Source: Bacteroidota bacterium (GTDB lineage Bacteria; Bacteroidota; Bacteroidia; JABDFU01). Taken from it: a DNA stretch of 64,000 bases. The notes below the pieces were generated by a model. That model searched no databases. It was not told the DNA's origin and saw only the letters and a program-made list of their open reading frames with translations. Positions 55,349 through 64,000 of the stretch are shown in pieces; position 1 is the first letter of the stretch, and each line of letters opens with the position of its first letter. Where the stretch lies: NCBI GenBank assembly GCA_016183775.1, contig JACPDY010000079.1:45915-109914 (forward strand). The letters are read 5' to 3'. Position numbers and translations under genes: made by a program.

Positions 55349-56308
55349 ATGAGTTCGAAAGAAAAAGTAATGGTGATAGGCTCTCAGGGTCAGATAGGGA
55401 CTGAGTTGGTTGAAGGGCTGCATAAAATTTATGGAGCCGGAAATGTTATTGCCTCAGATATAAAAGAGATCGATAAAGGTGAGCAGGAGAAAACAGGCCT
55501 TTACGAGGCGGCGAATGTGCTTGATGCGAAGCGCTTGCACGAAATAATTGTTAAGCACAATGTTAAAGAAGTATATCTTTTGGCAGCCTTATTATCAGCT
55601 ACTGCCGAAAAGAATCCTGCTTTTGCATGGGAACTTAATATGAACGGGCTTTTTAATGTGCTTAATATGGCTAAAGAAGGTATTCTCTCAAAAGTATATT
55701 GGCCAAGTTCAATCGCTGTATTCGGTCCGACAACTCCTAAAGAAAACACCCCTCAGTATACTGTCATGGAGCCAAGTACGGTTTATGGTATAAGCAAACA
55801 GGCTGGTGAACGTTGGTGTGAATATTATGTTAATAAATACAATATTGATGTGCGAAGCATACGTTATCCGGGGTTAATTGGCTGGAAATCAGCTCCTGGA
55901 GGAGGGACAACAGATTATGCCGTGCATATTTTTCATGAAGCTTTGAAAACAGGTAGTTACGAGTGTTTTTTATCCGAAAACACCAGATTACCAATGATGT
56001 ATATGTCTGATGCCATTAAAGCGACCATAGATATTATGCAGGCAGATAGTGCTAAGATCAAGATCCGTTCGAGTTACAACCTTGCCGGTGTTAGTTTTTC
56101 ACCAAAGGATATAGCGAATGAGATCAGAAAGCATATTCCTTCGTTTACGATCACCTATAAGCCTGATTTCAGGCAGCCTATAGCCGACAGTTGGCCACAA
56201 AGTATTGATGATTCAAGAGCCAGGACTGACTGGGGCTGGAAGCCCGGATTCGACCTGCAAAAAATAACTGAAGATATGTTGACTAACCTGAAGAATCAGA
56301 AAAGATAA
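55349..56308 (+). CDS. NAD-dependent SDR, L-threonine 3-dehydrogenase-like
   Basis: A 319-residue extended short-chain dehydrogenase from ATG at 55349; a GTG at 55325 is possible but adds no useful sequence. The Rossmann motif is V-I-G-S-Q-G-Q-I-G-T and the catalytic Tyr/Lys are in V-Y-G-I-S-K-Q. The motif Y-P-G-L-I-G-W-K-S-A-P-G-G-G-T-T-D-Y-A-V is typical of the SDR-type L-threonine dehydrogenases of this phylum, which oxidise threonine to 2-amino-3-ketobutyrate. Related UDP-sugar epimerases are the alternative but lack that motif. Confidence 0.88.
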   Translation: MSSKEKVMVIGSQGQIGTELVEGLHKIYGAGNVIASDIKEIDKGEQEKTGLYEAANVLDAKRLHEIIVKHNVKEVYLLAALLSATAEKNPAFAWELNMNGLFNVLNMAKEGILSKVYWPSSIAVFGPTTPKENTPQYTVMEPSTVYGISKQAGERWCEYYVNKYNIDVRSIRYPGLIGWKSAPGGGTTDYAVHIFHEALKTGSYECFLSENTRLPMMYMSDAIKATIDIMQADSAKIKIRSSYNLAGVSFSPKDIANEIRKHIPSFTITYKPDFRQPIADSWPQSIDDSRARTDWGWKPGFDLQKITEDMLTNLKNQKR

Positions 56309-56484
56309 AAAAGCGTAACCTTTTTTGAAGTAAATGCGTATAATTGCACGTTTATATATCGTTAAAAATAACATATCGGGTAAATAACAACTTTCATCTA
56401 AAAAGTGAAACTTTATTAGAGCGGTTAAAGTATAAATGGTCATATTAGCATAGTTATTCATAAAAAAATCAGGAGCATATAATA

Positions 56485-57396
56485 ATGAAAAGACTCGGTT
56501 TAATATTGCTATTTGTTACCTGCAACATTGCTTTCGCGCAATCCAGTAATGATTCTATTAACGTAACCGATGCCGAAGGAAAAAGGCAGGGGCGTTGGAT
56601 CGTAACCAACAAACTGATGAAACCGCCTTTGCCAAATTACACGGATGATCAGAAGGTAGAAGAAGGGCGTTATGCTGATGCCAAAAAAATAGGCATTTGG
56701 GCTGCCTATTATCCGAATGGAAATATGAAAAACCGTATTACATTTGAAGGTGGCCGGCCTTTTGGAAAAGCCATTATGTACCACGAAAACGGAAAAGTTG
56801 CTGAAGAGGGTTTGTGGCGCAACAATCGCTGGGTAGGTGATTATAAACTATATTACGAGAACGGGGAAGTGCAGCATGAGTTTAAGTTTAACCCCAATGG
56901 TAAACGCGAAGGTGTTCAGAAGTATTATGCCGACAACGGTCAATTGATCATAGAAGGAGAGATGAAGGACAGCAAAGAAGTTGGTACGTGGAAAGAGTTT
57001 TATGAGAATGGTGATCTGAAAGCTGAGAAGGCATTTAATGAAGGTTCACTTGATCCTGTCAACACCAAAACGTACGAGCCTAAAAAACCAGTTGAACCAA
57101 AATCGGAAGATAAAACGATCATTGATGATGCGCCAAAAGGGAAGTCTGGTATTACAGTTGACCCTGTTGCGGAAAAACCAAACGAAGGTACTGTTAAGAA
57201 TGCCAAGCCATTTACAGGTGAAGGTTATGCCAAGCTTTTCAGACCCGACAGGCAGATATCCAAGGATGGAGAGTTTAAAAAATTCAGACTTGTGAATGGT
57301 AAAACATATATTTATAATAACAATGGTATACTTGAACGTATAGCAGTTTACCAGGAAGGTAAGTATATCGGTGATGCTCCGCTACCGGTTGAATAG
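56485..57396 (+). CDS. Exported MORN-repeat protein
   Basis: A 303-residue protein with a signal peptide (ending NIAFAQ). Residues about 55-190 hold several MORN-2 type repeats (Y-Y-P-N-G-N-M-K, Y-H-E-N-G-K-V-A-E-E-G, Y-Y-E-N-G-E-V-Q-H, Y-Y-A-D-N-G-Q-L, Y-E-N-G-D-L-K-A-E), also found in proteins labelled YwqK-like antitoxin. A Pro/Lys-rich linker (about 195-245) leads to a C-terminal part with one more repeat-like Y-I-Y-N-N-N-G-I-L-E. Function is unknown. AGGAG at 56471-56475 is a clear Shine-Dalgarno site, unusual for this phylum. It lies upstream of cysS with a 60-base gap. Confidence 0.88.
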   Translation: MKRLGLILLFVTCNIAFAQSSNDSINVTDAEGKRQGRWIVTNKLMKPPLPNYTDDQKVEEGRYADAKKIGIWAAYYPNGNMKNRITFEGGRPFGKAIMYHENGKVAEEGLWRNNRWVGDYKLYYENGEVQHEFKFNPNGKREGVQKYYADNGQLIIEGEMKDSKEVGTWKEFYENGDLKAEKAFNEGSLDPVNTKTYEPKKPVEPKSEDKTIIDDAPKGKSGITVDPVAEKPNEGTVKNAKPFTGEGYAKLFRPDRQISKDGEFKKFRLVNGKTYIYNNNGILERIAVYQEGKYIGDAPLPVE

Positions 57397-57456
57397 TGCA
57401 GACCATATCTCCCCCGCTTTTATATACTGAAATTTTTTCTTTCCTTTGGGCTTCGC

Positions 57457-58923
57457 ATGGAGCCCTTGATCATATATAATACACTTACCCGTCAGAAGGA
57501 AACGTTTAGTCCCATCAACCCGCCTTTTGTTGGAATGTATGTTTGCGGCCCGACCGTATACAGCGATGTTCATTTAGGTAACTGCCGCACGTTTATTTCT
57601 TTCGACCTCATCTATCGTTACCTGCTTCATGCGGGTTATAAGGTACGGTATGTCCGGAACATTACCGATGCCGGACACCTGGAAGGTGACCGGGATGAAG
57701 GCGAAGATAAATTCGCGAAAAAAGCGAAACTCGAACAGGTAGAACCAATGGAAATTGTACAAAAGTACACTGTTGGGTTTCATGAAGTATTGAGGATGTT
57801 TAACGCACTGCCTCCAGGTATTGAGCCTACCGCAACCGGTCACATTTCGGAGCAGATCGAAATGACAAAAAAGATTATTGAACAGGGTTATGCTTATGAA
57901 ACAAACGGAACGGTTTATTTTGACGTTGAAAAATATTGCAGGAAAAATAATTACGGAGTTCTTTCCAATCGTAACCTTGATGACCTGTTAAATAATACAC
58001 GGGAGTTAAGCGGGCAGGACGAAAAAAAAGGCCGGCTTGATTTCGCTTTATGGATAAAAGCCAAGCCCGAGCACATTATGCGCTGGCCCTCGCCGTGGGG
58101 ATGGGGTTTTCCGGGCTGGCACATTGAGTGTTCAGCTATGAGTATGAAATACCTTGGTGAAACATTCGATATACATGGAGGAGGTATGGATCTGATCGCT
58201 ACGCATCATACAAACGAAGTGGCTCAATCAGTTGCGTGCAATCATAAAGAACCCGTTAAGTACTGGATGCATACCAACATGCTTACCGTTAATGGTGTCC
58301 GCATGTCAAAATCGGCCGGAAACGGTTTTTTACCGGGCGAGTTGTTTACCGGCAATCATCCGCTGCTCGAAAGAGGTTATCCGCCGATGGTTGTGAGATT
58401 CTTTATGCTGCAAACCCATTACAGGAGTACACTCGATTTTTCAAATGAAGCATTACAGGCATCTGAAAAAGGTTTTGAACGTTTGATGAGCGCGATCAAT
58501 TTGTTGGAAAAGTTAAAAGTGTCTCAACACTCTTCGTTCAATATGGCAGAGTTCAGGAAAAAGTGTTACGATGCGATGAATGATGATTTTAATAGTCCTG
58601 TTTTGATCGCTCATTTGTTTGACGGGGTGCGTGTCATTAATTCAATCAATGATGGTAAAGAGACCATTTCATCCGCCGATCTTGTTAGCCTTAAAAAAAT
58701 ATATAATGAACTTGTGTATGATGTGTTTGGTTTAAAGCAGGAAACCGGATCTCACGATACTGATGAACTGGCGATAAACCTGATGAATGCTGTTCTTGCT
58801 ATCCGTAAGGCGGTTCGGGCTAAAAAAGATTTTACAACCTCCGATCTCATCCGGGATGAGCTGAAAAAAATAAATATAATTATTAAGGACACAAAAGATG
58901 GGGTTGTTTGGGAGAAGGAATGA
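57457..58923 (+). CDS. cysS: Cysteinyl-tRNA synthetase
   Basis: A 488-residue class I synthetase charging tRNA-Cys. The zinc-ligand Cys is in M-Y-V-C-G-P-T-V-Y and the HIGH-type motif is Y-S-D-V-H-L-G-N. W-P-S-P-W-G-W-G-F-P-G-W-H-I-E-C-S-A-M and H-T-N-E-V-A-Q-S supply further zinc and substrate residues. The KMSKS motif is R-M-S-K-S-A-G-N. The C-terminal helical domain is complete. It overlaps the following peptidase gene by 26 bases. Confidence 0.97.
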   Translation: MEPLIIYNTLTRQKETFSPINPPFVGMYVCGPTVYSDVHLGNCRTFISFDLIYRYLLHAGYKVRYVRNITDAGHLEGDRDEGEDKFAKKAKLEQVEPMEIVQKYTVGFHEVLRMFNALPPGIEPTATGHISEQIEMTKKIIEQGYAYETNGTVYFDVEKYCRKNNYGVLSNRNLDDLLNNTRELSGQDEKKGRLDFALWIKAKPEHIMRWPSPWGWGFPGWHIECSAMSMKYLGETFDIHGGGMDLIATHHTNEVAQSVACNHKEPVKYWMHTNMLTVNGVRMSKSAGNGFLPGELFTGNHPLLERGYPPMVVRFFMLQTHYRSTLDFSNEALQASEKGFERLMSAINLLEKLKVSQHSSFNMAEFRKKCYDAMNDDFNSPVLIAHLFDGVRVINSINDGKETISSADLVSLKKIYNELVYDVFGLKQETGSHDTDELAINLMNAVLAIRKAVRAKKDFTTSDLIRDELKKINIIIKDTKDGVVWEKE

Positions 58924-59917
58924 TCGGTTATCGGTTATCGGTTGTTGGTTATCGGTTGGAGTGCCGTTGGCTTTTTTGTGCTCATGTTCAACCGATCCCC
59001 AACCTGAAGTAAAAAGTGTTGAACCTCCTCCTGTATCAGTAAATAGAATTCCTACCCCTGAGTTCAATTCTGATTCCGCTTATTTATTCACCAAACAGCA
59101 GGTTGATTTTGGTCCGCGTGTGCCGGGAACTCCTGCGCATGCAAAGTGTGCCGATTATTTGGTAAACAAGTTAAAGTCTTATAAGTTAGATGTAATGGTG
59201 CAGAGTGGTGTAGTGCAAACCTTCGACCAAAAGCAGTTCAGGCTAAAAAATATAATTGCGAGTTATAAACCCGGATTGAATGATCGTATATTACTGTGCG
59301 CGCACTGGGATGCCCGCCCGTTTGCAGATTCAGATACAAAAGACCGTGATAAACCTATAGATGCCGCAAATGATGGCGCTGCAGGGGTTGCAGTATTGAT
59401 GGAGATTGCCCGGCAGCTGAGTTCCGCTAATCCGGGTATTGGTATCGACATTATTTTATTTGACCTGGAAGATTACGGTAATAACGGCGACCAGAAAAGC
59501 TGGTGTCTTGGCTCACAATACTGGAGCCGTAATCTGCACAAGCCGGGCTATTCGGCCAGGTTTGGTATTTTGCTGGATATGGTTGGCGCTGCCAATGCCA
59601 CATTTCCAAAGGAAGCAAATTCCGTGGAGTTTGCGCCGATGATAGTTAATAAGGTATGGAGCATAGCGGCCAACCTGGGGTATTCAAATTATTTCATTGA
59701 TGAAACAATTTCGTTTGTGGGTATTGATGATCATATCTGGGTAAACAAAGCCGGTATACCTTGCATAGATATCATTCAGTATGATAAGGCTGTGGGTGGT
59801 TTCGGTAAATACCATCATACCCATGATGATAACATGAGCATTATTGATAAGAATACGCTGAACGCTGTGGGTCAGACTTTGCTGGAGGTCATTTTTAGCG
59901 AAAAAGGATACCAGTAA
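58898..59917 (+). CDS. M28-family lipoprotein (glutaminyl-peptide cyclotransferase/aminopeptidase type)
   Basis: A 339-residue predicted lipoprotein; the lipobox is likely F-L-C-S-C at about 30. Family motifs are V-D-F-G-P-R-V-P-G-T-P, H-W-D-A-R-P-F-A-D, A-A-N-D-G-A-A-G-V-A, D-L-E-D-Y-G and K-Y-H-H-T-H-D-D, which give the zinc ligands of the M28 fold. The arrangement fits glutaminyl cyclases of Bacteroidota as well as aminopeptidases. The start at 58898 lies inside cysS, and the codons for N-D-R-L-S-V-I-G-C-W-L-S-V come from a short tandem repeat, so the signal peptide is partly repeat-encoded. A GTG at 58960 would leave too short a signal. Confidence 0.9.
   Translation: MGLFGRRNDRLSVIGCWLSVGVPLAFLCSCSTDPQPEVKSVEPPPVSVNRIPTPEFNSDSAYLFTKQQVDFGPRVPGTPAHAKCADYLVNKLKSYKLDVMVQSGVVQTFDQKQFRLKNIIASYKPGLNDRILLCAHWDARPFADSDTKDRDKPIDAANDGAAGVAVLMEIARQLSSANPGIGIDIILFDLEDYGNNGDQKSWCLGSQYWSRNLHKPGYSARFGILLDMVGAANATFPKEANSVEFAPMIVNKVWSIAANLGYSNYFIDETISFVGIDDHIWVNKAGIPCIDIIQYDKAVGGFGKYHHTHDDNMSIIDKNTLNAVGQTLLEVIFSEKGYQ
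58921..58957. repeat. Heptamer tandem repeat, (T)ATCGGTT units
   Basis: Four or five units of ATCGGTT/GTTGGTT follow the cysS stop codon directly and form part of the coding start of the M28 gene. It is the same class as the repeats at 21460, 22256 and 22705. Confidence 0.75.
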
Positions 59918-60011
59918 GTTTTCAACAATTTAAATGACTTAATAACAGGCGGATGGAAATGCGTATTCTGTTTTTTATATTGTGGCCCTCAAATATAAAA
60001 CCTCAAAACAC

Positions 60012-60569
60012 GTGATCAGAAGGATGCAGTTAATGTTGGCTTTAGCGGTGAGTATACTTACAACTGCTTCAGCTCAATCAACCCTCACTGCCGGATATAT
60101 CATTACTGCGAAAGGTGATACATTAAAGGGGCAGGTTAAGTTCAACCCCAAGAATGATCTGCTTTTGTACGATGCCATCACATTTCAGACAAATGCTGCG
60201 GATAAAAAATCGTACCGCGCGAATAAAATAAAGGAGTATTCTTTTGATGGAAATGTTTTTGTTTCTCGTTTGATTGATGATAAGCCTGTTTTTGTGAAAC
60301 GTTTGTCAGCTGGTGCCGTTAATCTGTACGAATATAAAATGGAAGAGTATTTTATGAATAATATCCATTTACGGGTCGATTATTACATGGAAAAGTTGGG
60401 TGATTCTGAATTGATCCATATACGGGAGTCGAAATTTAAAAGGCAATTGACGGAAGCTTTGAGTGATGATCAGGATCTGATCAAGGACATCCAGGAAAAG
60501 AAATATGATTACGAAAATATTGTAGATATATTCGAACAATACAATAAGAATAAAGACAAAAAGGGGTAA
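60012..60569 (+). CDS. Exported protein of unknown function
   Basis: A protein of about 185 residues with an N-terminal signal (MQLMLALAVSILTTASAQ). Start candidates are GTG at 59982, GTG at 60012 and ATG at 60024; 60012 gives a basic n-region (I-R-R-M) before the hydrophobic core. The mature part begins with G-Y-I-I-T-A-K-G-D-T-L-K-G-Q-V, seen in many exported Bacteroidota proteins of unknown role, and ends in a charged helical tail. A terminator follows. Confidence 0.72.
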   Translation: MIRRMQLMLALAVSILTTASAQSTLTAGYIITAKGDTLKGQVKFNPKNDLLLYDAITFQTNAADKKSYRANKIKEYSFDGNVFVSRLIDDKPVFVKRLSAGAVNLYEYKMEEYFMNNIHLRVDYYMEKLGDSELIHIRESKFKRQLTEALSDDQDLIKDIQEKKYDYENIVDIFEQYNKNKDKKG

Positions 60570-60589
60570 ACAATTGTGTTAACTGATCG

Positions 60590-60617
60590 ACCCCGGCTTT
60601 CCAGGTCGGGGTTTTTT
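60590..60617 (+). terminator. Rho-independent terminator
   Basis: ACCCCG (60590-60595) pairs with CGGGGT (60607-60612) and a T run follows, 20 bases after the stop of the gene at 60012-60569. Confidence 0.8.
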
Positions 60618-60669
60618 CTTTATGGTCATTATCGAAAAAACTATACATTAGCATATCAATCAGTATACT

Positions 60670-63540
60670 ATGTCTGAAAATAAAAAGAAGCTTTTTTTGC
60701 TCGATGCGATGGCGCTTGTTTACCGTGCTTATTTCGCGTTCAGTAATAACCATCGGGTTAATTCCAAAGGGTTAAATACATCCGCCATTTTTGGTTTCAC
60801 TAACACCCTGCTCGAAATATTAAAAAAGGAGAAACCAAGCCATATAGCTGTGGTGTTTGACACAGCTGCCCCTACTGCCCGCCATGTAGAGTTTGAAGCG
60901 TATAAAGCGCATCGCGAAGAAATGCCCGAGGATCTTTCCAAAGCCATTCCCTATATCTATCGCCTTGTAGAGTGTTTTAATATTCCCGTTATTACAAAAG
61001 ATGGTTTCGAAGCCGATGATATCATCGGTACCCTCGCTAAGAAGGCCGAGCAGCATGGATTCATAACATATATGATGACACCTGATAAAGATTTCGGGCA
61101 GCTGGTTTCGGACAAAATATTTATTTATAAGCCGGCGAGGCTTGGAAATGGTGCGGAAATTTTAGGTGTTCCTGAAATATTAAAAAAGTGGGATATCAAG
61201 CGTATAGATCAACTGATAGATGTTTTAGGTTTGATGGGCGATGCAGCGGATAATATTCCCGGCATTCCGGGGGTAGGAGAAAAGACGGCTATTCAGCTCA
61301 TTAAAGAATATGATACAATTGAGAATTTGCTGAAGAATACGGATAAGTTGAAGGGTAAGCTTAAAGAAAAAGTCGAGAATAACGTTGAGAAGGCTAAGCA
61401 GTCAAAATGGCTTGCGACAATTATTTGTGATGTACCTGTTGAGTTTGATGAGAAAAGTCTTGCGCTTAAAGAGCCCGATAAGGATGCGTTACGCGAGTTG
61501 TTTACAGAACTTGAGTTCAGACGATTGGTCCAGCAGGTTCTGGGAGAAGATATTCCGGAGCCGCAAGTCACCAAGAGGCAGGAAGTATCCGGCGGTCGTG
61601 AAAAGAAAGCTGCCAAAAGCGATAATGGTCAGATAGATATTTTCGCTCAAGCCGGTTCTCTTGTCCCTTCTTTGGCGGCTATAGAGGAGGATATAGCTGT
61701 GGAAACTGAAGAAGAGGCAAAAGTGCATCACACTATTCAGGATACACCTCACAGCTATCACCTTGTCGATACCACGGAAAAACGGCAGAAGTTGATTAAA
61801 GATCTGACCGCTCAAAAAGCAATTTGTTTTGATACTGAGACAACGGGTGTCGACGCGCACAATGCTGAGCTGGTTGGCTTGTCATTTGCCTGGAAAGCGC
61901 ACGAGGCTTATTATGTTGTAATACCCCAGGCGTACCATGATGCACAACAGGTGGTTGATGAGTTTAAGCCGTTGTTCGCGAATGAGTCTATTACTAAGAT
62001 CGGGCAGAATATAAAATATGATATGTCAATCTTGAAGTGGTATGGCTTAGAAGTGAAGGGTAAATTATTTGATACAATGCTGGCGCATTTTCTTATTCAA
62101 CCCGATATGCGTCATGGCATGAATGTGCTTGCTGAGGCTTACCTGAATTATTCCCCCGTATCCATTGAAACATTGATCGGAAAAAAGGGTAAAGAGCAAA
62201 AAAGTATGCGTGATGTACCTGTGGAAACGCTAGTTGATTATGCCGCTGAAGATGCTGATGTAACATTGCAGCTGAAAGAAAAATTTGGATCCATGCTTGC
62301 TGATGTTCACGCCACTAAATTATTTGAAGAAGTGGAGATTCCTCTTATTCCTGTTTTGTCGGCTATGGAAGCGGAAGGGATACGGTTAGATACTGATGCA
62401 TTGAAACAGATATCTGCAGGCCTTGAAACGGATATAGTAACTGTTGAGAACGAAATAAAAAAGCTTGCAGGAACTCCTTTCAATATTTCATCGCCAAAGC
62501 AGGTGGGTGAGATATTGTTTGAAGTACTTAAAATTGTTGAGAAACCAAAGAAAACAAAGACCGGCCAATACGCTACCGGTGAAGATGTGTTGACAAAACT
62601 GGCGAACAAACATGAGATCGTTAGAAGAATACTCGACTACCGCGAATTGGTTAAACTGAAGAACACATATGTCGATACTTTGCCATTGTTAGTCAACCCG
62701 CGTACAGGCCGTATTCACACTACTTATAACCAGGTAGTAGCTGTGACCGGGCGCCTGAGTTCAGATAATCCGAATTTACAAAACATTCCTATCCGTACTG
62801 ATCGCGGACGTGAGATACGCAAGGCGTTTGTAGCACGCTCGGAGCAATTCATATTATTATCGGCCGATTATTCGCAGATAGAATTACGCATTATGGCAGA
62901 GCTGAGTAAAGATCCTGCAATGATAGAGGCATTTAACAGCGGACAGGATATCCATGCTGCAACTGCTGCCAAAGTGTATGGTGTTGAGTCAGATAAAGTG
63001 ACCGGCGATATGCGTCGCAATGCGAAGATGGTGAACTTTGGAATTATTTACGGCATCTCTGCCTTTGGTTTGTCGGAACGATTAAATATTCCACGTAAGG
63101 AAGCAGCCACGATCATTGAAAATTATTTCCAGAAGTACCCGCAGGTAAAGGAGTACATGGATATGAGCATTGAAAATGCCCGTAGCAAGGGCTATGTTGA
63201 AACGATACTGGGCCGCCGCCGTTACCTGCGTGATATTAATTCAAATAACGCGACGGTACGCGGCTTTGCCGAGCGAAATGCTATAAATGCGCCTATACAA
63301 GGCTCGGCTGCGGATATGATAAAACTGGCCATGATAAATATTCATAACGATCTTACCTCAAAAAAACTTCGCTCAAAAATGTTGCTCCAGGTGCATGATG
63401 AATTGGTGTTTGATGTTCACAAAGAAGAATTGGAAACAATAAAACCAATTGTGGAGCACCACATGAAAACGGCTTTACCGATGGCAGTACCCATTGAAGT
63501 AGGAATGGGAACCGGAAATAATTGGCTGCTAGCGCATTAG
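60670..63540 (+). CDS. polA: DNA polymerase I
   Basis: A 956-residue repair and Okazaki-processing polymerase. The 5'-3' exonuclease domain is at about 1-300 (L-L-D-A-M-A-L-V-Y-R-A, D-G-F-E-A-D-D-I-I-G-T, G-D-A-A-D-N-I-P-G). The 3'-5' exonuclease at about 370-550 keeps its acidic residues (F-D-T-E-T-T-G; Y-A-A-E-D-A-D-V). The polymerase has motif A (L-S-A-D-Y-S-Q-I-E-L-R), motif B (R-R-N-A-K-M-V-N-F-G-I-I-Y-G) and motif C (Q-V-H-D-E-L-V-F-D-V). A variable linker of about 60 residues lies before the 3'-5' domain. The stop codon is three bases from a poly-C tract that begins the transposase. Confidence 0.98.
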   Translation: MSENKKKLFLLDAMALVYRAYFAFSNNHRVNSKGLNTSAIFGFTNTLLEILKKEKPSHIAVVFDTAAPTARHVEFEAYKAHREEMPEDLSKAIPYIYRLVECFNIPVITKDGFEADDIIGTLAKKAEQHGFITYMMTPDKDFGQLVSDKIFIYKPARLGNGAEILGVPEILKKWDIKRIDQLIDVLGLMGDAADNIPGIPGVGEKTAIQLIKEYDTIENLLKNTDKLKGKLKEKVENNVEKAKQSKWLATIICDVPVEFDEKSLALKEPDKDALRELFTELEFRRLVQQVLGEDIPEPQVTKRQEVSGGREKKAAKSDNGQIDIFAQAGSLVPSLAAIEEDIAVETEEEAKVHHTIQDTPHSYHLVDTTEKRQKLIKDLTAQKAICFDTETTGVDAHNAELVGLSFAWKAHEAYYVVIPQAYHDAQQVVDEFKPLFANESITKIGQNIKYDMSILKWYGLEVKGKLFDTMLAHFLIQPDMRHGMNVLAEAYLNYSPVSIETLIGKKGKEQKSMRDVPVETLVDYAAEDADVTLQLKEKFGSMLADVHATKLFEEVEIPLIPVLSAMEAEGIRLDTDALKQISAGLETDIVTVENEIKKLAGTPFNISSPKQVGEILFEVLKIVEKPKKTKTGQYATGEDVLTKLANKHEIVRRILDYRELVKLKNTYVDTLPLLVNPRTGRIHTTYNQVVAVTGRLSSDNPNLQNIPIRTDRGREIRKAFVARSEQFILLSADYSQIELRIMAELSKDPAMIEAFNSGQDIHAATAAKVYGVESDKVTGDMRRNAKMVNFGIIYGISAFGLSERLNIPRKEAATIIENYFQKYPQVKEYMDMSIENARSKGYVETILGRRRYLRDINSNNATVRGFAERNAINAPIQGSAADMIKLAMINIHNDLTSKKLRSKMLLQVHDELVFDVHKEELETIKPIVEHHMKTALPMAVPIEVGMGTGNNWLLAH

Positions 63541-64000
63541 GTGCCCCCCCCCCCCCCCCATTGCCATAATTTTTGTTGAAGATGCTCTTCTACGTGATCA
63601 ATACTTTTGAAGATATGGTTATTGAATTGTTTTTGTTCTCTCATGTAGTCCCAAATATTTTCAACTGGGTTTAATTGTGGAGAGTAGGGCGGCAAGAATA
63701 ACAATCGTATGTTGTTGGGAAGCTTTAAATCTTTGCTTTTGTGCCATCCTGCACCATCCAATGTGAGTATTATTCGATTGTGCTTAAAATGACTGGAGAA
63801 CTCATGTAAAAATGTATTCATGGCCGAAGTATTATTAAAAGGGGAGATGATGGAGTAAGCCTCTCCGGTTTGCGGACAAACAGCGGTATAAGCGTAGGTG
63901 TATTCTCGAATAAGTTGCCGTTCTATTTCTGCTCTTTCTGTTTTAGGAACCCAACATCTGGTTAAGTTGTTAATTCTCCCAAAGCGAGCTTCATCCTCGA
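63537..64000 (-). CDS. IS630-type transposase, cut by window edge and ending in a poly-G tract
   Basis: The frame is open to the right edge. It reads E-D-E-A-R-F-G-R-I near the edge, then L-T-L-D-G-A-G-W-H-K-S and L-P-P-Y-S-P-Q-L-N-P-V-E-N-I-W, which are the D-D-E motifs of IS630 transposases. The C-terminus runs into 16 G on this strand and ends W-G-G-G-G-G-T, using a TAA that overlaps the polA stop region. The natural C-terminus is probably lost. No terminal inverted repeat can be recognised at this end. Confidence 0.88.
   Translation of the reverse strand, partial: EDEARFGRINNLTRCWVPKTERAEIERQLIREYTYAYTAVCPQTGEAYSIISPFNNTSAMNTFLHEFSSHFKHNRIILTLDGAGWHKSKDLKLPNNIRLLFLPPYSPQLNPVENIWDYMREQKQFNNHIFKSIDHVEEHLQQKLWQWGGGGGT
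63544..63559. repeat. Run of 16 C
   Basis: A pure homopolymer exactly at the junction of polA and the transposase. It may be a phase-variable tract, an insertion scar or an assembly join. Confidence 0.9.

Noticed and set aside
60481..60753. Minus-strand open frame across the terminator and polA start
   Set aside because: It spans a clear terminator and the polA N-terminus and has no recognisable features.

Overview
This window reads as chromosomal DNA of a member of the Bacteroidota. The pointers are many exported proteins ending in type IX secretion (T9SS) type-A sorting domains, giant proteins built of SBBP and SprB repeats, a three-gene succinate dehydrogenase with a single large b558-type membrane subunit, and a tyrosine-to-homogentisate degradation pair. 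No rRNA, tRNA or CRISPR array was seen. Several genes are broken, and a transposase is cut by the right edge.

Layout. 0-21.5 kb: the 3' end of a gene for a cytoplasmic all-helical protein (called 'hel' here), then a leftward block of five large exported proteins (two SBBP/SprB giants, a zinc metalloprotease, a subtilase and a filamentous adhesin), then a complete rightward hel gene. 21.5-25.5 kb: leftward sdhC-sdhA-sdhB with a four-helix-bundle cassette wedged between sdhA and sdhB. 25.7-32.5 kb: rightward aminopeptidase P and an alpha/beta hydrolase, a toxin-antitoxin pair beside a duplicated hydrolase 3' end, a T9SS propeller protein and a PhoX-like protein. 32.6-42.8 kb: a broken adhesin, thiL, a methyltransferase-glycosyltransferase fusion, a broken cysteine desulfurase, a lipoprotein, then hpd and hmgA with a DUF4160/DUF2442 pair between them. 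43.0-53.9 kb: two tandem modules, each an SBBP giant on the minus strand divergent from a hel gene on the plus strand. 54-63.5 kb: mostly housekeeping genes (trhO, an L-threonine dehydrogenase-like SDR, a MORN-repeat protein, cysS, an M28 peptidase, polA), then the IS630-type transposase.

The most interesting pattern is the repeated pairing of a giant surface protein with a divergently transcribed hel gene. Three complete pairs are visible. A fourth hel gene is cut by the left edge. Just upstream of the subtilase there is a ghost of a further pair, where the divergent promoter region is duplicated but the hel gene is gone. Four of the giants share a C-terminal module of about 61 residues with a CxxCGCK motif and no recognisable type-A CTD, which may be an undescribed anchoring or sorting module. 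The hel genes look homogenised in pairs at their 3' ends, and two have lost or shifted their C-terminal tail exactly at the edge of the homogenised block. The cytoplasmic role of hel is unknown; regulation or chaperoning of the partner is only inference from gene order.
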